From: Nematostella vectensis
Taxonomy: Eukaryota > Cnidaria > Anthozoa > Actiniaria > Edwardsiidae
DNA: 64,000 bases
Direction of reading: 5' to 3'
Assembly (NCBI RefSeq): GCF_932526225.1
Contig: NC_064044.1
Coordinates: 439,001-503,000, forward strand
Positions 23,525 through 36,501 of the stretch are shown in pieces; position 1 is the first letter of the stretch, and each line of letters begins with the position of its first letter. Under the pieces are notes generated by a model. That model saw only the letters and a list, made by a program, of their open reading frames with translations. It did not search any database and was not told where the DNA came from. A program made the translations under genes and the position numbers.

Positions 23525-25534
23525 CAGTAAGTGTTTTGCAGTCAAGTTGTTTTCTGTTAGTAGGTAAAAAATATTCTAAATAATAGTAATCATAGCTATG
23601 GTCACCACTTACACATATAGAACTTGTAATGTAAAGAAAGAAAAAAAAAATATATATATATATATGCAGTCAAACAACAGAATTGCATGATAACCTTGAA
23701 TGTATTGAATAAAGGACTGCAAAAAAACATCTTTTGTACTAGTTGCTTGAATTGACCCTTGGCTATTTTTAGCTGAATTCCCCTCCCCCTCTAAAAAAGA
23801 AAATAATAATAATAATAGAACAAAACTAAAAAGAAAACAAACATAACAGAGACCCTCACCAACAATTTTGATTTTTTTTACTTTCCTTTAAAAGGGAAGT
23901 GTCATGGTTAAGAGATTTGCAATAGCTCTAGAGCCCTGACACAATGAACTTCAGTGAAATTGTAATACTGACTTATGAGCTTTTGGTACATGTGGGAGAC
24001 TTTAAACAAAACAAAAAAAATGACCACAAACTGTCAATTAACATAGTTTTCAATATAATATTGCACATTATTTAATAAGGTATTCACAGCTTTTAAAAAG
24101 TTCAACTGTTTGTTGACACTTAAAAGCCTACAATAATCACTGACTCCAGACATGCGCAGTACTATGCTTCTGCCCCTTTAAAGTAAAATACACTTTACTT
24201 AGTCAGCGTAGACAATATTGCGGATTTTGTCAATATTCTAATATGAAGATGTCAATATTCTCCCCCCTTACGTCTTTATTTCTATTTATTTTATGATTTT
24301 CACATGATACCAAAACAGCGTCTTTTTTCTTCGCTAATTTGATGTCATGTACACAATAAAAGAGATGCGCCCGTGCGCATGGCGAGTCCCCAAGGGACCC
24401 AAGACGCCCAAATAGACCTCTATTTTTTGTCATCCACAATCTCGGCGAGCTGTGCGTGGCGTAACCGTATTACAGGCCTGGGATCCTGGTTATTGTCCTC
24501 CCCATTAATGCGCGGGTTGGAATAACCTTGCAAGAGTGTTGTACAGCATATTCGCTCGGAAATATCGGTGCTTGGGGCCTTCGGGTTCTTTACAGCCTTC
24601 CGTAAAAGCCTTGTGCTGCCATACCGATTGGGTAATCCGTATGTATGGTTTCCGTTTTGTTCTTCAGACCGGGTTCGATCCCAGGCCAATAGGCTTTTTT
24701 TTTTTAGTTCGTTTTTTTTTTCTTTGTGCTGGACCCCCTTAATCCTGATAGGTTTTGCGCAAAAATAATAAAAAAAGTGAGTTTGCAAAATAAGCTTGCT
24801 AGATTTATTGATTATATGTATTCAATTTGTTCCTAAGAAGTTAACAAAAAACACAAAGCAAAGAGTTTGAGGAAGTAAACAAATATGTGAACTTTAATGT
24901 TCTATTTGAAGGGGTGCATTTTGTACAGGGAAGCATACATAGAATGCTTAACTGGTGGAGAGGGAAGAGGTAAAAGTTTATTGAGCATAATTTCAACAAT
25001 AGCAGGGGGAAGAGAGGGGCACTCTCTTCATACAATATTGCAGTTGTTACCTATTATTAAATAAGTTTGTAACATGTCTTTGTTTATTAAGCAAGGTCTA
25101 TTTCTGAGACAAGCAAACTCAAGTAAGGCTGTTGAAATAACAGGTGAGTGTTAAAAGAAAAACAATTATCTGATTAGAAAACTACTGTAGATTCCTTTGC
25201 ACCAAAATAAGAACAAACTTCATTTTGTTTGTTATTTATGAGGAACGAGATGAGCTCTACAAAGCCATAAAGAAATATGTATTGCTCATCTAAATTATAC
25301 AAGTAAATAATAATATTAAAAAAGAACTACTGTAAGTAATTAGAGTGGTTTTCATTAACCCGTGAAACAAAGTGTGATAGTTAAACGGTAATAGTTATTA
25401 AAACACAAAAAAGTACAATAGAATCAGATCACCACAAAGTGTAATACGCTAAAGCGTAGTTCACGGGTTAATGAAGGTTTTGACATTTCAACCTTACATC
25501 CACATGAAAGTAATGCCTAATATCGAGTGCCCTA
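23525..25534 (+). repeat. Repeat unit 13 (full)
   Basis: The unit switches back to the gcttctgcc and gacaatattgcgg variants seen in units 1-7, so it looks recombinant between subfamilies. The TTAA-flanked element is at 25355-25471. Confidence 0.97.
24429..24705 (+). ncRNA. Candidate structured ncRNA, unit 13
   Basis: A-box-like motif at 24457-24467, B box at 24672-24682, T11 terminator; full 11-bp closing stem. Confidence 0.4.
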
Positions 25535-27024
25535 CAGTAAGTGTTTTGCAGTCAAGTTGTTTTCTGTTAGTAGGTAAAAAAATATTCTAAATAATAGTAA
25601 TCATAGCTATGGTCACCACTTACACATATAGAACTTGTAATGAAAAGAAAGAAAAAATATATATATATATGCAGTCAAACAACAGAATTGCATGATAACC
25701 TTGAATATATTGAATAAAGGACTGCAAAAAAACATCTTTTGTACTAGTTGCTTGAATTGACCCTTGGCTATTTTTAGCTGAGTTCCCCTCCCCCTCTAAA
25801 AAAGAAAATAATAATAATAATAGAACAAAACTCAAAAGAAAATAAACATAACAGAGACCCCCACCAACAATTTTGATTTTTTTTTTACTTTCCTTTAAAA
25901 GGGGAGTGTCATGGTTAAGAGATTTGCAATAGCTCTAGAGCCCTGACACAATGAACTTCAGTTAAATTCTAATACTGACTTATGAGCTTTTGGTACATGT
26001 GGGAGACTTTAAACAAAACAAAAAAAATGACCACAAACTGTCAATTAACATAGTTTTCAATATAATATTGCATATTATTTAATAAGGTATTCACAGCTTT
26101 TAAAAAGTTCAACTGTTTGTTGACACTTAAAAGCCTACAATAATCACTGACTCCAGACATGCGCAGTACTATGCTTCTGCCCCTTTAAAGTAAAATACAC
26201 TTTACTTAGTTAGAGTAGACAATATTGCGGATTTTGTCAATATTCTAATATGAAGATGTCAATATTCTCCCCCCTTACGTCTTTATTTCTATTTATTTTA
26301 TGATTTTCACATGATACCAAAACAGCGTCTTTTTTCTTCGCTAATTTGATGTCATGTACACAATAAAAGAGATGCGCCCGTGCGCATGGCGAGTCCCCAA
26401 GGGACCCAAGACGCCCAAATAGACCTCTATTTTTTGTCATCCACAATCTCGGCGAGCTGTGGGTGGCGTAACCGTATTACAGGCCTGGGATCCTGGTTAT
26501 TCTCCTCCCCATTAATGCGCGGGTTGGGATAACCTTGCAAGAGTGTTGTACAGCATATTCGCTCGGAAATATCGGTGCTTGGGGCCTTCGGGTTCTTTAC
26601 AGCCTTCCGTAAAAGCCTTGTGCTGCCATACCGATTGGGTAATCCGTATGTATGGTTTCCGTTTTGTTCTTCAGACCGGGTTCGATCCCAGGCCAATGAG
26701 CTTTTTTTTTTAGTTCGTTTTTTTTTCTTTGTGCTGGACCCCCTTAATCCTGATAGGTTTCGCGCAAAAATAATAAAAAAAAGTGAGTTTGCAAAATAAG
26801 CTTGCTACATTTATTGATTATATGTATTCAATTTGTTCCTAGGAAGTTAACAAAAAACACAAAGCAAAGAGTTTGAGGAAGTAAACAAGTATGTGAACTT
26901 TAATGTTCTATTTGAAGGGGTGCATTTTGTACAGGGAAGCATACATAGAGTGCTTAACTGGTGGAGAGGGAAGAGGTAAAAGTTTATTGAGCATAATTTC
27001 AACAATATCAGGGGGAAGAGAGGG
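25535..27024 (+). repeat. Repeat unit 14 (truncated, 1.49 kb)
   Basis: Same 3' truncation as unit 7. Diagnostic variants cttagttagagtag, gtgggtggcg, gcttgctacat and atatcaggg are shared with units 16 and 23. Confidence 0.96.
26436..26711 (+). ncRNA. Candidate structured ncRNA, unit 14
   Basis: A-box-like motif at 26464-26474 preceded by gtgggtgg instead of gtgcgtgg, B box at 26679-26689; closing stem intact. Confidence 0.4.
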
Positions 27025-27027
27025 GCA
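27025..27027. other. Deletion junction, units 14/15
   Basis: Same GCA junction as at 13516, but preceded by the atatcaggg variant. Confidence 0.9.
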
Positions 27028-27910
27028 GTCAAGTTGTTTTCTGTTAGTAGGTAAAAATATATTCTAAATAATAGTAATCATAGCTATGGTCACCACTTAC
27101 ACATTTAGAACTTGTAATGAAAAGAAAGAAAAAATATATATATATATGCAGTCAAACAACAGAATTGCATGATAACCTTGAATATATTGAATAAAGGACT
27201 GCAAAAAAACATCTTTTGTACTACTTGCTTGAATTGACCCTTGGCTATTTTTAGCTGAATTCCCCTCCCCCTCTAAAAAAGAAAATAATAATAATAATAG
27301 AACAAAACTAAAAAGAAAACAAACACAACAGAGACCCCCACCAACAATTTTGATTTTTTTTACTTTTCTTTAAAGGGGGAGTGTCATGGTTAAGAGATTT
27401 GCAATTGCTCTAGAGCCCTGACACAATGAACTTCAGTGAAATTCTAATACTGACTTATGAGCTTTTGGTACATGTGGGAGACTTTAAAAAAAACAACAAA
27501 AATGACCACAAACTGTCAATTAACATAGTTTTCAATATAATATTGCATATTATTTAATAAGGTATTCACAGCTTTTAAAAAGTTCAACTGTTTGTTGACA
27601 CTTAAAAGCCTACAATAATCACTGACTCCAGACATGCGCAGTACTATGCTGCTGCCCCTTTAAAGTAAAATACACTTTACTTAGTCAGCGTAGACAAAAT
27701 TGCGGATTTTGTCAATATTCTAATATGAAGATGTCAATATTCTCCTCCCTTACGTCTTTATTTCTATTTATTTTATGATTTTCACATGATACCAAAACAG
27801 CGTCTTTTTTCTTCGCTAATTTGATGTCATGTACACAATAAAAGAGATGCGCCCGTGCGCATGGCGAGTCCCCAAGGGACCCAAGACGCCCAAATAGACC
27901 TCTATTTTTT

Positions 27911-28186
27911 GTCATCCACAATCTCGGCGAGCTGTGGGTGGCGTAACCGTATTACAGGCCTGGGATCCTGGTTATTGTCCTCCCCATTAATGCGCGGGTT
28001 GGGATAACCTTGCAAGAGTGTTGTACAGCATATTCGCTCGGAAATATCGGTGCTTGGGGCCTTCGGGTTCTTTACAGCCTTCCGTAAAAGCCTTGTGGTG
28101 CCATACCGATTGGGTAATCCGTATGTATGGTTTCCGTTTTGTTCTTCAGACCGGGTTCGATCCCAGGCCAATAGGCTTTTTTTTTT
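27911..28186 (+). ncRNA. Candidate structured ncRNA, unit 15
   Basis: A-box-like motif at 27939-27949, B box at 28154-28164; private gtggtgcc just before the largest hairpin; closing stem intact. Confidence 0.4.
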
Positions 28187-29012
28187 AGTTCGTTTTTTTT
28201 TCTTTGTGCTGGGCCCCCTTAATCCTGATAGGTTTTGCGCAAAAATAATAAAAAAGTGAGTTTGCAACATAAGCTTGCTAGATTTATTGATTATATGTAT
28301 TCAATTTGTTCCTAGGAAGTTAAAAAAAACACAAAGCAAAGAGTTTGAGGAAGTAAACAAGTATGTGAACTTTAATGTTCTATTTGAAGGGGTGCATTTT
28401 GTACAGGGAAGCATACATAGAATGCTTAACTGGTGGAGAGGGAAGAGGTAAAAGTTTATTGAGCATAATTTCAACAATAGCAGGGGGAAGAGAGGGGCAC
28501 TCTCTTCATACAATATTGCAGTTGTTACCTATTATTAAATAAGTTTGTAACATGTCTTTGTTTATTAAGCAAGGTCTATTTCTGAGACAAGCAAACTCAA
28601 GTAAGGCTGTTGAAATAACAGGTGAGTGTTAAAAGAAAAACAATTATCTGATTAGAAAACTACTGTAGATTCCTTTGCACCAAAATAAGAACAAACTTCA
28701 TTTTGTTTGTTATTTATGAGGAACGAGATGAGCTCTACAAAGCCATAAAGAAATATGTATTGCTCATCTAAATTATACAAGTAAATAATAATATTAAAAA
28801 AGAACTACTGTAAGTAATTAGAGTGGTTTTCATTAACCCGTGAAACAAAGTGTGATAGTTAAACGGTAATAGTTATTAAAACACAAAAAAGTACAATAGA
28901 ATCAGATCACCACAAAGTGTAATACGCTAAAGCGTAGTTCACGGGTTAATGAAGGTTTTGACATTTCAACCTTACATCCACATGAAAGTAATGCCTAATA
29001 TCGAGTGCCCTA

Positions 29013-30500
29013 CAGTAAGTGTTTTGCAGTCAAGTTGTTTTCTGTTAGTAGGTAAAAAAATATTCTAAATAATAGTAATCATAGCTATGGTCACCACTTA
29101 CACATATAGAACTTGTAATGAAAAGAAAGAAAAAATATATATATATGCAGTCAAACAACAGAATTGCATGATAACCTTGAATATATTGAATAAAGGACTG
29201 CAAAAAAACATCTTTTGTACTAGTTGCTTGAATTGACCCTTGGCTATTTTTAGCTGAGTTCCCCTCCCCCTCTAAAAAAGAAAATAATAATAATAATAGA
29301 ACAAAACTCAAAAGAAAACAAACATAACAGAGACCCCCACCAACAATTTTGATTTTTTTTTTACTTTCCTTTAAAAGGGGAGTGTCATGGTTAAGAGATT
29401 TGCAATAGCTCTAGAGCCCTGACACAATGAACTTCAGTTAAATTCTAATACTGACTTATGAGCTTTTGGTACATGTGGGAGACTTTAAACAAAACAAAAA
29501 AAATGACCACAAACTGTCAATTAACATAGTTTTCAATATAATATTGCATATTATTTAATAAGGTATTCACAGCTTTTAAAAAGTTCAACTGTTTGTTGAC
29601 ACTTAAAAGCCTACAATAATCACTGACTCCAGACATGCGCAGTACTATGCTTCTGCCCCTTTAAAGTAAAATACACTTTACTTAGTTAGAGTAGACAATA
29701 TTGCGGATTTTGTCAATATTCTAATATGAAGATGTCAATATTCTCCCCCCTTACGTCTTTATTTCTATTTATTTTATGATTTTCACATGATACCAAAACA
29801 GCGTCTTTTTTCTTCGCTAATTTGATGTCATGTACACAATAAAAGAGATGCGCCCGTGCGCATGGCGAGTCCCCAAGGGACCCAAGACGCCCAAATAGAC
29901 CTCTATTTTTTGTCATCCACAATCTCGGCGAGCTGTGGGTGGCGTAACCGTATTACAGGCCTGGGATCCTGGTTATTGTCCTCCCCATTAATGCGCGGGT
30001 TGGGATAACCTTGCAAGAGTGTTGTACAGCATATTCGCTCGGAAATATCGGTGCTTGGGGCCTTCGGGTTCTTTACAGCCTTCCGTAAAAGCCTTGTGCT
30101 GCCATACCGATTGGGTAATCCGTATGTATGGTTTCCGTTTTGTTCTTCAGACCGGGTTCGATCCCAGGCCAATGGGCTTTTTTTTTTAGTTCGTTTTTTT
30201 TTCTTTGTGCTGGACCCCCTTAATCCTGATAGGTTTCGCGCAAAAATAATAAAAAAAAGTGAGTTTGCAAAATAAGCTTGCTACATTTATTGATTATATG
30301 TATTCAATTTGTTCCTAGGAAGTTAACAAAAAACACAAAGCAAAGAGTTTGAGGAAGTAAACAAGTATGTGAACTTTAATGTTCTATTTGAAGGGGTGCA
30401 TTTTGTACAGGGAAGCATACATAGAGTGCTTAACTGGTGGAGAGGGAAGAGGTAAAAGTTTATTGAGCATAATTTCAACAATATCAGGGGGAAGAGAGGG
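29013..30500 (+). repeat. Repeat unit 16 (truncated, 1.49 kb)
   Basis: Truncated like unit 14, from which it lies 3,476 bp away, and nearly identical to unit 23 (13,510 bp away). Confidence 0.96.
29912..30187 (+). ncRNA. Candidate structured ncRNA, unit 16
   Basis: A-box-like motif at 29940-29950, B box at 30155-30165; closing stem intact, T10 terminator. Confidence 0.4.
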
Positions 30501-30503
30501 GCA
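30501..30503. other. Deletion junction, units 16/17
   Basis: Same junction and flanking variants as units 14/15, 3,476 bp downstream. Confidence 0.9.
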
Positions 30504-31387
30504 GTCAAGTTGTTTTCTGTTAGTAGGTAAAAATATATTCTAAATAATAGTAATCATAGCTATGGTCACCACTTACACATTTAGAACTTGTAATGAAAAG
30601 AAAGAAAAAAATATATATATATATGCAGTCAAACAACAGAATTGCATGATAACCTTGAATATATTGAATAAAGGACTGCAAAAAAACATCTTTTGTACTA
30701 CTTGCTTGAATTGACCCTTGGCTATTTTTAGCTGAATTCCCCTCCCCCTCTAAAAAAGAAAATAATAATAATAATAGAACAAAACTAAAAAGAAAACAAA
30801 CACAACAGAGACCCCCACCAACAATTTTGATTTTTTTTACTTTCCTTTAAAGGGGGAGTGTCATGGTTAAGAGATTTGCAATTGCTCTAGAGCCCTGACA
30901 CAATGAACTTCAGTGAAATTCTGAAACTGACTTATGAGCTTTTGGTACATGTGGGAGACTTTAAAAAAAAAAACAAAAATGACCACAAACTGTCAATTAA
31001 CATAGTTTTCAATATAATATTGCATATTATTTAATAAGGTATTCACAGCTTTTAAAAAGTTCAACTGTTTGTTGACACTTAAAAGCCTACAATAATCACT
31101 GACTCCAGACATGCGCAGTACTATGCTGCTGCCCCTTTAAAGTAAAATACACTTTACTTAGTCAGCGTAGACAAAATTGCGGATTTTGTCAATATTCTAA
31201 TATGAAGATGTCAATATTCTCCTCCCTTACGTCTTTATTTCTATTTATTTTATGATTTTCACATGATACCAAAACAGCGTCTTTTTTCTTCGTTAATTTG
31301 ATGTCATGTACACAATAAAAGAGATGCGCCCGTGCGCATGGCGAGTCCCCAAGGGACCCAAGACGCCCAAATAGACCTCTATTTTTT

Positions 31388-31662
31388 GTCATCCACAATC
31401 TCGGCGAGCTGTGGGTGGCGTAACCGTATTACAGGCCTGGGATCCTGGTTATTGTCCTCCCCATTAATGCGCGGGTTGGAATAACCTTGCAAGAGTGTTG
31501 TACAGCATATTCGCTCGGAAATATCGGTGCTTGGGGCCTTCGGGTTCTTTACAGCCTTCCGTAAAAGCCTTGTGCTGCCATACCGATTGGGTAATCCGTA
31601 TGTATGGTTTTCGTTTTGTTCTTCAGACCGAGTTCGATCCCAGGCCAATAGGCTTTTTTTTT
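31388..31662 (+). ncRNA. Candidate structured ncRNA, unit 17 (B box variant)
   Basis: A-box-like motif at 31416-31426. The B box reads AGTTCGATCCC (31631-31641), losing the first consensus G. The closing stem is intact. Confidence 0.35.
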
Positions 31663-32492
31663 AGTTCGTTTTTTTTTTTCTTTGTGCTGGGCCCCCTTAA
31701 TCCTGATAGGTTTTGCGCAAAAATAATAAAATAAAATGAGTTTGCAAAATAAGCTTGCTGGATTTATTGATTATATGTATTCAATTTGTTCCTAGGAAGT
31801 TAAAAAAAACACAAAGCAAAGAGTTTGAGGAAGTAAACAAGTATGTGAACTTTAATGTTCTATTTGAAGGGGTGCATTTTGTACAGGGAAGCATACATAG
31901 AATGCTTAACTGGTGGAGAGGGAAGAGGTAAAAGTTTATTGAGCATAATTTCAACAATAGCAGGGGGAAGAGAGGGGCACTCTCTTCATACAACATTGCA
32001 GTTGTTACCTATTATTAAATAAGTTTGTAACATGTCTTTGTTTATTAAGCAAGGTCTATTTCTGAGACAAGCAAACTCAAGTAAGGCTGTTGAAATAACA
32101 GGTGAGCGTTAAAAGAAAAACAATTATCTGATTAGAAAACTACTGTAGATTCCTTTGCACCAAAATAAGAACAAACTTCATTTTGTTTGTTATTTATGAG
32201 GAACGAGATGAGCTCTACAAAGCCATAAAGAAAAATGTATTGCTCATCTAAATTATACAAGTAAATAATAATATTAAAAAAGAACTACTGTAAGTAATTA
32301 GAGTGGTTTTCATTAACCCGTGAAACAAAGTGTGATAGTTAAACGGTAATAGTTAGTAAAACACAAAAAAGTACAATAGAATCAGATCACCACAAAGTGT
32401 AATACGCTAAAGCGTAGTTCACGGGTTAATAAAGGTTTTGACATTTCAACCTTACATCCACATGAAAGTAATGCCTAATATCGAGTGCCCTA

Positions 32493-34496
32493 CAGTAAGT
32501 GTTTTGCAGTCAAGTTGTTTTCTGTTAGTAGGTAAAAAATATTATAAATAATAGTAATCATAGCTATGGTCACCACTTACACATATAGAACTTGTAATGT
32601 AAAGAAAGAAAAAAAATATATATATATATGCAGTCAAACAACAGAATTGCATGATAACCTTGAATATATTGAATAAAGGACTGCAAAAAAACATCTTTTG
32701 TACTAGTTGCTTGAATTGACCCTTGGCTATTTTTAGCTGAATTCCCCTCCCCCTCTAAAAAAGAAAATAATAATAATAATAGAACAAAACTAAAAAGAAA
32801 ACAAACATAACAGAGACCCCCACCAACAATTTTGATTTTTTTTTACTTTCCTTTAAAAGGGGAGTGTCATGGTTAAGAGATTTGCAATAGCTCTAGAGCC
32901 CTGACACAATGAACTTCAGTGAAATTCTAATACTGACTTATGAGCTTTTGGTACATGTGGGAGACTTTAAACAAAACAAAAAAAATGACCACAAACTGTC
33001 AATTAACATAGTTTTCAATATAATATTGCATATTATTTAATAAGGTATTCACAGCTTTTAAAAAGTTTAACTGTTTGTTGACACTTAAAAGCCTACAATA
33101 ATCACTGACTCCAGACATGCGCAGTACTATGCTGCTGCCCCTTTAAAGTAAAATACACTTTACTTAGTCAGCGTAGACAAAATTGCGGATTTTGTCAATA
33201 TTCTAATATGAAGATGTCAATATTCTCCCCCCTTACGTCTTTATTTCTATTTATTTTATGATTTTCACATGATACCAAAACAGCGTCTTTTTTCTTCGCT
33301 AATTTGATGTCATGTACACAATAAAAGAGATGCGCCCGTGCGCATGGCGAGTCCCCAAGGGACCCAAGACGCCAAAATAGACCTCTATTTTTTGTCATCC
33401 ACAATCTCGGCGAGCTGTGCGTGGCGTAACCGTATTACAGCCTGGGATCCTGGTTATTGTCCTCCCCATTAATGCGCGGGTTGGGATAACCTTGCAAGAG
33501 TGTTGTACAGCATATTCGCTCGGAAATATCGGTGCTTGGGGCCTTCGGGTTCTTTACAGCCTTCCGTAAAAGCCTTGTGCTGCCATACCGATTGGGTAAT
33601 CCGTATGTATGGTTTCCGTTTTGTTCTTCAGACCGGGTTCGATCCCAGGACAATAGGCTTTTTTTTTTAGTTCGTTTTTTTTTCTTTGTGCTGGACCCTC
33701 TTAATCCTGATAGGTTTTGCGCAAAAATAATAAAAAAAAGTGAGTTTGCAAAATAAGCTTGCTAGATTTATTGATTATATGTATTCAATTTGTTCCTAGG
33801 AAGTTAAAAAAAACACAAAGCAAAGAGTTTGAGGAAGTAAACAAGTATGTGAACTTTAATGTTCTATTTGAAGGGGTGCATTTTGTACAGGGAAGCATAC
33901 ATAGAATGCTTAACTGGTGGAGAGGGAAGAGGTAAAAGTTTATTGATCATAATTTCAACAATAGCAGGGGGAAGAAAGGGGCACTCTCTTCATACAATAT
34001 TGCAGTTGTTACCTATTATTAAATAAGTTTGTAACATGTCTTTGTTTATTAAGCAAGGTCTATTTCTGAGACAAGCAAACTCAAGTAAGGCTGTTGAAAT
34101 AACAGCTGAGTGTTAAAAGAAAAACAATTATCTGATTAGAAAACTACTGTAGATTCCTTTGCACCAAAATAAGAACAAACTTCATTTTGTTTGTTATTTA
34201 TGAGGAACGAGATGAGCTCTACAAAGCCATAAAGAAATATGTATTGTTCATCTAAATTATACAAGTAAATAATAATATTAAAAAAGAACTACTGTAAGTA
34301 ATTAGAGTGGTTTTCATTAACCCGTGAAACAAGGTGTGATAGTTAAACGGTAATAGTTAGTAAAACACAAAAAAGTACAATAGAATCAGATCGCCACAAA
34401 GTGTAATACGCTAAAGCGTAGTTCACGGGTTAATAAAGGTTTTGACATTTCAACCTTACATCCACATGAAAGTAATGCCTAATATCGAGTGCCCTA
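32493..34496 (+). repeat. Repeat unit 18 (full, recombinant)
   Basis: The left part carries attataaat and gtttaactg (shared with unit 25). From about 33,370 it carries cgccaaaatag, acagcctggg and aacagctgag (shared with unit 9). A subfamily switch therefore falls between about 33,070 and 33,370. The TTAA-flanked element is at 34317-34433. Confidence 0.97.
33394..33668 (+). ncRNA. Candidate structured ncRNA, unit 18
   Basis: A-box-like motif at 33422-33432, B box at 33636-33646; same 1-bp loss and ccaggaca change in the closing stem as unit 9. Confidence 0.37.
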
Positions 34497-36501
34497 CAGT
34501 AAGTGTTTTGCAGTCAAGTTGTTTTCTGTTAGTAGGTAAAAAATATTCTAAATAATAGTAATCATAGCTATGGTCACCACTTACACATATAGAACTTGTA
34601 ATGTAAAGAAAGAAAAAAAAATATATATATATGCAGTCAAAGAACAGAATTGCATGATAACCTTGAATATATTGAATAAAGGACTGCAAAAAAACATCTT
34701 TTGTACTAGTTGCTTGAATTGACCCTTGGCTATTTTTAGCTGAATTCCCCTCCCCCTCTAAAAAAGAAAATAATAATAATAATAGAACAAAACTAAAAAG
34801 AAAACAAACATAACAGAGACCCCCACCAACAATTTTGATTTTTTTTACTTTCCTTTAAAAGGGGAGTGTCATGGTTAAGAGATTTGCAATAGCTCTAGAG
34901 CCCTGACACAATGAACTTCAGTGAAATTCTAATACTGACTTATGAGCTTTTGGTACATGTGGGAGACTTTAAACAAAACAAAAAAAATGACCACAAACTG
35001 TCAATTAACATAGTTTTCAATATAATATTGCATATTATTTAATAAGGTATTCACAGCTTTTAAAAAGTTCAACTGTTTGTTGACACTTAAAAGCCTACAA
35101 TAATCACTGACTCCAGACATGCGCAGTACTATGCTGCTGCCCCTTTAAAGTAAAATACAGCTTTACTTAGTCAGCGTAGACAAAATTGCGGATTTTGTCA
35201 ATATTGTAATATGAAGATGTCAATATTCTCCCCCCTTACGTCTTTATTTCTATTTATTTTATGATTTTCACATGATACCAAAACAGCGTCTTTTTTCTTC
35301 GCTAATTTGATGTCATGTACACAATAAAAGAGATGCGCCCGTGTGCATGGCGAGTCCCCAAGGGACCCAAGACGCCCAAATAGACATCTATTTTTTGTCA
35401 TCCACAATCTCGGCGAGCTGTGCGTGGCGTAACCGTATTACAGGCCTGGGATCCTGGTTATTGTCCTCCCCATTAATGCGCGGGTTGGAATAACCTTGCA
35501 AGAGTGTTGTACAGCATATTCGCTCGGAAATATCGGTGCTTGGGGCCTTCGGGTTCTTTACAGCCTTCCGTAAAAGCCTTGTGCTGCCATACCGATTGGG
35601 TAATCCGTATGTATGGTTTCCGTTTTGTTCTTCAGACCGGGTTCGATCCCAGGACAATAGGCTTTTTTTTTTAGTTCGTTTTTTTTTTCTTTGTGCTGGA
35701 CCCTCTTAATCCTGATAGGTTTTGCGCAAAAATAATAAAAAAAAGTGAGTTTGCAAAATAAGCTTGCTAGATTTATTGATTATATGTATTCAATTTGTTC
35801 CTAGGAAGTTAAAAAAAACACAAAGCAAAGAGTTTGAGGAAGTAAACAAGTATGTGAACTTTAATGTTCTATTTGAAGGGGTGCATTTTGTACAGGGAAG
35901 CATACATAGAATGCTTAACTGGTGGAGAGGGAAGAGGTAAAAGTTTATTGATCATAATTTCAACAATAGCAGGGGGAAGAGAGGGGCACTCTCTTCATAC
36001 AATATTGCAGTTGTTACCTATTATTAAATAAGTTTGTAACATGTCTTTGTTTATTAAGCAAGGTCTATTTCTGAGACAAGCAAACTCAAGTAAGGCTGTT
36101 GAAATAACAGGTGAGTGTTAAAAGAAAAACAATTATCTGATTAGAAAACTACTGTAGATTCCTTTGCACCAAAATAAGAACAAACTTCATTTTGTTTGTT
36201 ATTTATGAGGAACGAGATGAGATCTACAAAGCCATAAAGAAATATGTATTGTTCATCTAAATTATACAAGTAAATAATAATATTAAAAAAGAACTACTGT
36301 AAGTAATTAGAGTGGTTTTCATTAACCCGTGAAACAAAGTGTGATAGTTAAACGGTAATAGTTAGTAAAACACAAAAAAGTACAATAGAATCAGATCGCC
36401 ACAAAGTGTAATACGCTAAAGCGTAGTTCACGGGTTAATAAAGGTTTTGACATTTCAACCTTACATCCACATGAAAGTAATGCCTAATATCGAGTGCCCT
36501 A
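34497..36501 (+). repeat. Repeat unit 19 (full)
   Basis: It matches unit 10 at an offset of 16,988 bp (gtgtgcatgg, gagatctac). A private change is tattgtaatatg near 35,203. The TTAA-flanked element is at 36322-36438. Confidence 0.97.
35397..35672 (+). ncRNA. Candidate structured ncRNA, unit 19
   Basis: A-box-like motif at 35425-35435, B box at 35640-35650; closing stem as in unit 10. Confidence 0.38.

Larger units (their letters stand above)
16380..24000 (+). repeat. Copied block A, first copy (~7.6 kb)
   Basis: Units 9-12 share cgccaaaatag, aacagctgag, aaggtgtg, gtgtgcatgg, gagatctac and aggacaatagg with units 18-21 at an offset of 16,985-16,990 bp. Internally it is two 4,012-bp dimers (9/10 and 11/12). 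Confidence 0.75.
27025..29012 (+). repeat. Repeat unit 15 (lacks first 13 bp)
   Basis: This is the long partner of the 3.48-kb short/long dimer. It carries ctcctccctt and ttgctctagag. From about 28,100 it matches the region starting in unit 22 at an offset of 13,510 bp. The TTAA-flanked element is at 28833-28949. Confidence 0.96.
30501..32492 (+). repeat. Repeat unit 17 (lacks first 13 bp)
   Basis: Variants accgagttcg (B box), gggccccc, caacattgcag and ggtgagcg are shared with unit 24. The TTAA-flanked element is at 32313-32429. Confidence 0.96.
28100..33120 (+). repeat. Copied block B, first copy (~5.0 kb)
   Basis: From about 28,100 to 33,120 this segment matches about 41,610-46,630 with a constant offset of 13,510 bp. 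Shared rare variants are gcaacataagc, the GCA junction, accgagttcg/atcgagttcg, caacattgcag, ggtgagcg, attataaat and gtttaactg. Edges are approximate. Confidence 0.8.
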
